10,304 nt of DNA from DAOVGU01 sp030637775 [NCBI: bacterium] (GTDB lineage Bacteria; Ratteibacteria; UBA8468): the NCBI GenBank assembly GCA_030637775.1, contig DAOWFY010000018.1:1-10304 (forward strand), read 5' to 3'. Positions 6,902 to 10,304 of this stretch are shown here, one piece after another (position 1 is the stretch's first letter; every line of letters starts with the position of its first letter). The position numbers and the translations under genes are program-made. The notes beneath the pieces were generated by a model, which was not told the origin of the DNA, did no database searches, and saw only the letters and a list, made by a program, of their open reading frames with translations.

Positions 6902-8121
6902 TATATTGACTTCATCGCAATGGCATTTTCGGGACAAATGTCAGTACAGGTAGAGCAGCCCAGACATTGCTCTGCCTTGATATAGGCTTTTTTGTCCTTT
7001 AATTCAATGGCATTACAATGTCCGATTTTCAGACATTTACCACAACCGATACAAAGCTCTCTATCAACTATGGCATGTCCCGGAAGAGTCTTTAAACCAT
7101 CGGCACTCAAAAGGTAGGGAATCATTCTATCCCGAAGCTCGGAGAAACTTTTGCTATTGGTCCTGTTGATGTATTCCTTAATCCCTCGTATTATCTTTGG
7201 AAGGATACCAAAGCCGCGCAACATCGTTTCGGTGCAGATTCCAATCAAATCCGCACCCACCATCGCCATTTCAATGGAATCTACATAATTCTGTACTCCG
7301 CCTAATCCTATTATCGCTGGCTCAGGACCTATCGCTTTTCTTATCTGGAAGACATCCTTTTGTGCCAGTGGCTTCAACCAGGGACCACTCATACAACCTA
7401 AAGAAAACCCCTCCTGAAGCCAATAAGTGGACATGTCAACACGGTTGATATCGAAAGGAGGCGTACCGGTACGGTTACTCACCGAGCTGATACCGGCAGC
7501 CCCATTGGAAACTGCCGCTTTAGCCACATCCCCGATATTTCCGCCCTCAGGAGTGATTTTGGCAAATACCGGAATACCAACACAGCTAACGATGCTCTTC
7601 ACCGCTTTGCCGACAATTTCAGGGTTAGTTCCCAGACTGGCACCGGAGACGGGCCGGCCTTTCTTACTCTTGCCAACCTGCTCCTGGCTGAAGGACATAT
7701 TAGGACAACAAAAATTAAGCTCAATCGCATCCGCCCCTGCGCCTTCAAATTTCCTGGCCATATTTTCCCAACCGGCCAATCCCCTATCCCCAGAATAGGC
7801 TATATTAGCAAAGATAATAATATCTTTAGTCTTTTTTCTTCCCTTCTCCACTAATCTCAAGCCCTCCGCAAAAATCAGTCGGTGCTCGCTGGTAAAGATA
7901 TGGAAATTCCTATCTTTAAACCAACGATATCTCGGTGCCGGATTAATGTAGGGGTCAGGATCCATCGTCAACTTAATGCTCATCCCTCCCCAACCCACTT
8001 CTTCCGCCTCAATTAGCTGCTCTATCCATTTAGCCGTTGGTCCGGAGCCAACGATGAAGGGATTTTTAAATTTGAGGCCAGCCACATTTACCGGCATTAG
8101 AATATCCTTGCTTTTTTTCAT
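6901..8121 (-). CDS. Dihydropyrimidine/dihydroorotate dehydrogenase-like flavoprotein with C-terminal two-cluster ferredoxin domain (PreA-like)
   Basis: 406 residues. FMN TIM-barrel domain about 8-320: NPFIVGSGPT (20-29), SIKLT with Lys50, FANIAYS (104-110), ELNFCCPN (134-141; the family's N-x-[ST]-C-P-[NH]), FAKITP with Lys188, and IIGLGGV (270-276) for the FMN phosphate. A ferredoxin domain follows at about 350-403 with C357-C360-C363 and C386-C389-C392-C396. The architecture matches PreA, the subunit that reduces uracil or thymine with a PreT partner; no PreT is present. The loop that holds the catalytic cysteine in dihydropyrimidine dehydrogenase reads VSGASLGTNPEIV here, with Ser/Leu at the expected position, so pyrimidine activity is doubtful. 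The first cluster's fourth cysteine is shifted (see findings). ATG 8121 has AAGGTG about 7 bases upstream and lies 7 bases after the preceding stop. Inside a sugar operon it may reduce a cyclic or unsaturated intermediate. Confidence 0.83.
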   Translation of the reverse strand: MKKSKDILMPVNVAGLKFKNPFIVGSGPTAKWIEQLIEAEEVGWGGMSIKLTMDPDPYINPAPRYRWFKDRNFHIFTSEHRLIFAEGLRLVEKGRKKTKDIIIFANIAYSGDRGLAGWENMARKFEGAGADAIELNFCCPNMSFSQEQVGKSKKGRPVSGASLGTNPEIVGKAVKSIVSCVGIPVFAKITPEGGNIGDVAKAAVSNGAAGISSVSNRTGTPPFDINRVDMSTYWLQEGFSLGCMSGPWLKPLAQKDVFQIRKAIGPEPAIIGLGGVQNYVDSIEMAMVGADLIGICTETMLRGFGILPKIIRGIKEYINRTNSKSFSELRDRMIPYLLSADGLKTLPGHAIVDRELCIGCGKCLKIGHCNAIELKDKKAYIKAEQCLGCSTCTDICPENAIAMKSI

Positions 8122-8128
8122 TTCTTTA

Positions 8129-9166
8129 TCACCTTATCTTTATTGTTCTCCCCTCTTGCGCTGACTTATATATCGCCATCGTAACCTCTAAGGCTTTGAG
8201 CCCATCCTCACCGCGCATTCCCGGCTGGGGTTCCTTATCCTCTGCTACACAATCAACGAAGTGAGCAATTTCATCAATATAGCCTAAAGAGGCCTCCTCA
8301 TCTACCGCGGGTTTAGTCCAGCCTTTGGTCATCTCCGCCTTCTCAATAGCATAGCTATACCCATCTAAACTATAAACCGAGAGAGGAGAGCCTTGCGTAA
8401 GGTCAATCTTTATTACTCCCTTGCTTCCGTAAATTTCCACCACATCATCCAACCCTCCGCAGGTGATATAATTTCCTTCAACAAGAGCCTGACTTTTATC
8501 TTCAAAGGTAAGGATTCCTACCCCCCAATCCTCACCCTCAAAATTATGGTGTTTTAAATTGTCTCTGGCTCCACCGCTGACTTTCCCTACTACCTCCACC
8601 ACCTCCTTTCCCTTGAACCAACGAACAAATCCTATTGAGTGTATCGCCAGATGAATCATTGCTCCTCCTCCACAGTATTCTATTTTCTGAGCATATAGAG
8701 AATGGGAACCGGGATGAGTCTCCTTAGCCTTTAGATAAAGCACCTGCCCAATAGCTCCCTCATCACAGATACTCTTTGCCCTCCTGAGAGCGGGAGCGAA
8801 TATCCAGTCCTCCGCATACATTAACTTAACCCTATTTTTCCTGGCTGCCCTGAGCATCTCTCGGGCATCCTCTACTCGAGTAGCTAAAGGCTTCTCGCAG
8901 ATCACATGCTTTCCACTCTCTGCAGCCGCGATCACCACCTCTTTATGCAGGAAATTTGGCACACATACACTCACAAGCTCAATATCATCCCGTTTAAGCA
9001 TCTCCCGGAAATCTCGGCAGGAATCAGCAATACGATATTTTCGGCAAAACTCATTTAGGTTATCGATCGCGGAGGCAGCGACCAATTCTACTTTTCCTGT
9101 CCGCTGGTAAGCCTGAGCATGGAGTCCCGCAGAAAATCGTGAGCCAACAATACCTACTCTAACCAT
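8129..9166 (-). CDS. Gfo/Idh/MocA-family oxidoreductase (intact)
   Basis: 345 residues, full length for this family of NAD(P)-dependent sugar and inositol dehydrogenases. Seen: MVRVGIVGSRFSAGLHAQAY with the nucleotide-binding loop at 5-14; VSVCVPNFLHKEVVIAAA (65-82); HVICEKPLA with Glu91-Lys92-Pro93; GGGAMIHLAIHSIGFVRW (166-183), where the usual GGGxxxDxGxH pattern has His172 in place of Asp but keeps His176; VVEIYGSKGVIKID (242-255), the conserved sheet strand; and YIDEIAHFVDCVAEDKEPQP (296-315), the typical C-terminal helix. Upstream GAGGGGG is well spaced before the ATG. It is the only intact Gfo/Idh/MocA gene here, the second copy (650-1821) being broken, so it may have taken over the redox step or act on a different carbon. 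Substrate not determinable. Confidence 0.9.
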   Translation of the reverse strand: MVRVGIVGSRFSAGLHAQAYQRTGKVELVAASAIDNLNEFCRKYRIADSCRDFREMLKRDDIELVSVCVPNFLHKEVVIAAAESGKHVICEKPLATRVEDAREMLRAARKNRVKLMYAEDWIFAPALRRAKSICDEGAIGQVLYLKAKETHPGSHSLYAQKIEYCGGGAMIHLAIHSIGFVRWFKGKEVVEVVGKVSGGARDNLKHHNFEGEDWGVGILTFEDKSQALVEGNYITCGGLDDVVEIYGSKGVIKIDLTQGSPLSVYSLDGYSYAIEKAEMTKGWTKPAVDEEASLGYIDEIAHFVDCVAEDKEPQPGMRGEDGLKALEVTMAIYKSAQEGRTIKIR

Positions 9167-9194
9167 TTTCCCCCTCTATGTCTTCTCCTTATTG

Positions 9195-9246
9195 TGTGGG
9201 AAAGGTCTCCAGACCTTGACATCGACATCAGGAGATGTCTCCCACA
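9195..9246. repeat. Perfect three-armed inverted-repeat element at the nagB-like stop codon
   Basis: An outer stem TGTGGGA/TCCCACA (9195-9201 with 9240-9246) encloses two adjoining hairpins: AAGGTCT-CC-AGACCTT (9202-9217) and GACATC...GATGTC (9218-9223 with 9234-9239; a second GACATC at 9224-9229 can pair instead, leaving an AGGA loop). The arms abut with no unpaired base at the junction. The element covers the last codons and the stop (9228-9230) of the NagB-like gene and the start of the 61-base gap to the next gene. There is no T-run, so it is not a classical terminator. It could be a mobile palindromic repeat, an RNA-stability or processing element, or a partial transcription block. Confidence 0.6.
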
Positions 9247-10076
9247 TCATTTATTTCTCTTCTTATCAACAAAGCAGAATCAGGGTCTAAAAACATCATG
9301 CTATTTTTATGTTTGCGCATGATGGAGGCAGGGGTGGAAGAGTCAACCCGATTAAATATGGTTAACTTTACCGATTTCGCCTTTAAGGATGCGGGTACAA
9401 CCAGGGATATATATCTCGCCCTAATAATCGGAGGCATGGTTACGGTAAAGGCATGTTTTGGGACATCCTTTAACCGGGCAAAACAGCCATCCCTTACCTG
9501 TTGAATTCTGCTTTCTTCTTGTAACTTTACTACCTTTACCAAATAGGGGTCATTAAAATCGGCATTCTCCGGGTCATTGAAAGCGATGTGCGGCACAAGT
9601 CCGATCCCTCCCTGAACAACATCAAGGAGATGTTTTTCTAAAAGTTTAGCGTAGCGCCTGCATTCTGTTTCTGGATTCTTTGCCTCTCCCCTGATAAGGT
9701 GGACCGATTTCGCTCTCACTTTACTAAAAATCTTTTCTAAAAGAAATTTTCGGAAACTTGAGGGATGATTTTCCTTAAGCCCAACATATTCATCCATATG
9801 AAAACAGTTGATTGCCTTCCATGGCACATCTTTGCGTGCAACTAAAGCATCAAGAACCTCATTCTGAGAAGGGGCAGCAGCAAAAAGGATATTTATCTCC
9901 TTTTTTCTCTGCAGAATCTTTTTTATGGCCAAGAGCAAACCTTTGGCTGCAGCCATCCCCATACTCAAGCGATTGGGATAGATTACTACCTTAAGGTTAT
10001 CCGCTTTGAAAGCGGTATGTTCAAAAATAGTTCCTAAAGGAACGCTAAAACCGCCTTTTTTAATCTTAGTTTTCAT
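9228..10076 (-). CDS. Glucosamine-6-phosphate deaminase/isomerase (NagB)-like protein
   Basis: 282 residues, close to NagB size. NagB converts glucosamine-6-phosphate to fructose-6-phosphate and ammonia. Seen: FAAAPSQNEVLDAL (65-78), the phosphate-loop region as found in NagB-like proteins often associated with LmbE; FHMDEYVGL (92-100) with Asp95 equivalent to the E. coli NagB base Asp72; HPSSFRKFL; GGIGLVPHIAFNDP (156-169) with His163 equivalent to His143; DVPKHAFTVTMPPI and TPASIMRKHKN near the end. Odd: the residues just before His163 are LVP rather than the usual NDG or ENG, so the position of NagB Asp141 is a valine (161). Glu148 is replaced by Asp168, which is common in relatives. No ribosome site is visible before the ATG, but a stop codon about 11 codons upstream leaves no other ATG, GTG or TTG. 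A deaminase assignment is probable by fold, uncertain by chemistry. Confidence 0.83.
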   Translation of the reverse strand: MKTKIKKGGFSVPLGTIFEHTAFKADNLKVVIYPNRLSMGMAAAKGLLLAIKKILQRKKEINILFAAAPSQNEVLDALVARKDVPWKAINCFHMDEYVGLKENHPSSFRKFLLEKIFSKVRAKSVHLIRGEAKNPETECRRYAKLLEKHLLDVVQGGIGLVPHIAFNDPENADFNDPYLVKVVKLQEESRIQQVRDGCFARLKDVPKHAFTVTMPPIIRARYISLVVPASLKAKSVKLTIFNRVDSSTPASIMRKHKNSMMFLDPDSALLIRREINDVGDIS

Positions 10077-10082
10077 TTTTGT

Positions 10083-10120
10083 TGCGTAAGAACCCAGAGT
10101 AATCCCTGCTTACGCAGGGA
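10083..10120 (-). promoter_or_regulatory. Two mutually exclusive hairpins directly before the nagB-like start
   Basis: On the transcribed strand TCCCTGC-GTAA-GCAGGGA (10120 to 10103) forms a 7-bp hairpin with a GNRA-type GTAA loop. The same TGCGTAAG segment (10116-10109) is also fully complementary to CTTACGCA (10090-10083), giving an 8-bp helix with an 18-base loop that ends six bases before the ATG. Only one can form at a time. This is the geometry of a translational switch or attenuator, but a short palindromic repeat would look the same. No T-run follows, so it is not an obvious intrinsic terminator for the regulator gene. No -35/-10 promoter could be recognised in the 56-base gap. Confidence 0.45.
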
Positions 10121-10132
10121 CTGCCACTACAA

Positions 10133-10304
10133 CTACGCTTTAAACTGCTGCCGATATCCCAAGGAGTGAGAAATTTCCCTTCCTGCCCTTTGAGCCGAGC
10201 TAATGAAAAAGGGAATTCTTTTCGGTCTTATTCTCATCGTTGGGCCAGAAATACTTAAAGCAGCAATAACCCTACCAAGGCAATCCCGGATAGGAGCAGC
10301 AATA
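10133..10304 (-). CDS. IclR-family transcriptional regulator, C-terminal end only
   Basis: 56 codons before the TAG at 10133-10135; the 5' part lies beyond the window edge. Seen: IAAPIRDCLGRVIAALSISG followed by PTMRIRP and, at the end, AQRAGREISHSLGY. This matches the end of the IclR effector-binding domain, where 'aAPVxdxxGxvvaAlsisGp' forms ligand-pocket strands and 'aaxeISxxLGy' is the last helix. IclR proteins bind DNA as dimers or tetramers through an N-terminal helix-turn-helix (not in view) and respond to small metabolites; many regulate adjacent sugar or aromatic catabolic operons. Position and same-strand orientation at the head of this gene row, 56 bases before the nagB-like gene, make it the likely local regulator. 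The operon promoter and operator are probably upstream of it, outside the window. Confidence 0.85.
   Translation of the reverse strand, partial: IAAPIRDCLGRVIAALSISGPTMRIRPKRIPFFISSAQRAGREISHSLGYRQQFKA

Noticed and set aside
6902-6937. N-terminal extension of the PIG-L protein from a TTG (MSRKCHCDEVN...)
   Set aside because: It would overlap the flavoprotein gene by 37 bases from a weak start codon, while the ATG at 6901 gives a TAATG coupled start and retains all domain sequence.
7427-7798. Plus-strand frame opposite the PreA-like gene
   Set aside because: Pro/Leu/Ala-rich shadow of a conserved flavoprotein coding region, without a ribosome site.
9202-9217. AAGGTCTCCAGACCTT as a transcription terminator
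   Set aside because: No T-run follows on either strand and the loop is only two bases; it is better explained as one arm of the three-armed element.
10103-10120. Hairpin as intrinsic terminator of the IclR gene
   Set aside because: The stem is followed by TTACTCTGGG on the transcribed strand rather than a T-tract, so termination is not supported.
1-10304. CRISPR arrays, tRNA/rRNA genes, integrases or transposases
   Set aside because: No regularly spaced repeats, no tRNA-like cloverleaf with a recognisable anticodon arm, and no mobile-element protein motifs were found on either strand.

Overview
The window is a stretch of moderately AT-rich bacterial DNA in which every convincing gene lies on the minus strand, so transcription runs from high to low coordinates. 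Read in that direction the order is: IclR-type regulator (C-terminus only), NagB-like sugar isomerase/deaminase, Gfo/Idh/MocA oxidoreductase, dihydropyrimidine-dehydrogenase-like flavoprotein with a ferredoxin tail, PIG-L/LmbE deacetylase, two-domain GNAT acetyltransferase, a possible 19-residue peptide, D-2-hydroxyacid dehydrogenase, mannitol dehydrogenase/fructuronate reductase-type enzyme, a broken Gfo/Idh/MocA oxidoreductase, and a PfkB sugar kinase (N-terminus only). Gaps are 2 to 83 bases, and several stops and starts overlap (TAATG, TGATG), which is the layout of one long sugar-catabolic operon. No transporter, RNA gene, CRISPR array, integrase or transposase is visible, and no gene-free stretch exceeds 100 bases.

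The likely theme is breakdown of an acetylated amino sugar or a uronic-acid derivative. PIG-L enzymes remove N-acetyl groups from sugars and NagB-type enzymes act on amino-sugar phosphates. Fructuronate reductase-type, Gfo/Idh/MocA and 2-hydroxyacid dehydrogenases interconvert keto and hydroxy groups, and a PfkB kinase phosphorylates the product. IclR proteins commonly control such operons locally. The actual substrate cannot be read from the sequence.

Several enzymes depart from family consensus at key positions. The NagB-like protein lacks the active-site acidic residue before its HIAFN motif. The mannitol dehydrogenase-type enzyme has lost glycines in its nucleotide-binding fingerprint. 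The flavoprotein has a shifted fourth cysteine in one iron-sulfur motif. The PIG-L protein carries an apparently dead second PIG-L-like region at its N-terminus. One Gfo/Idh/MocA gene is broken by an internal deletion with a frameshift, possibly followed by a homopolymer frameshift. The cluster is either partly decaying or has diverged toward unusual chemistry.

Three compact palindromic elements punctuate the operon: one in the 3' end of the PIG-L gene, one across the stop of the nagB-like gene, and one just upstream of that gene's start. The style (many Gfo/Idh/MocA and PfkB genes, small palindromic repeats inside operons, PreA-like ferredoxin-tailed proteins) suggests an uncultured, probably anaerobic bacterium from a candidate phylum. 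That assignment is a weak inference.
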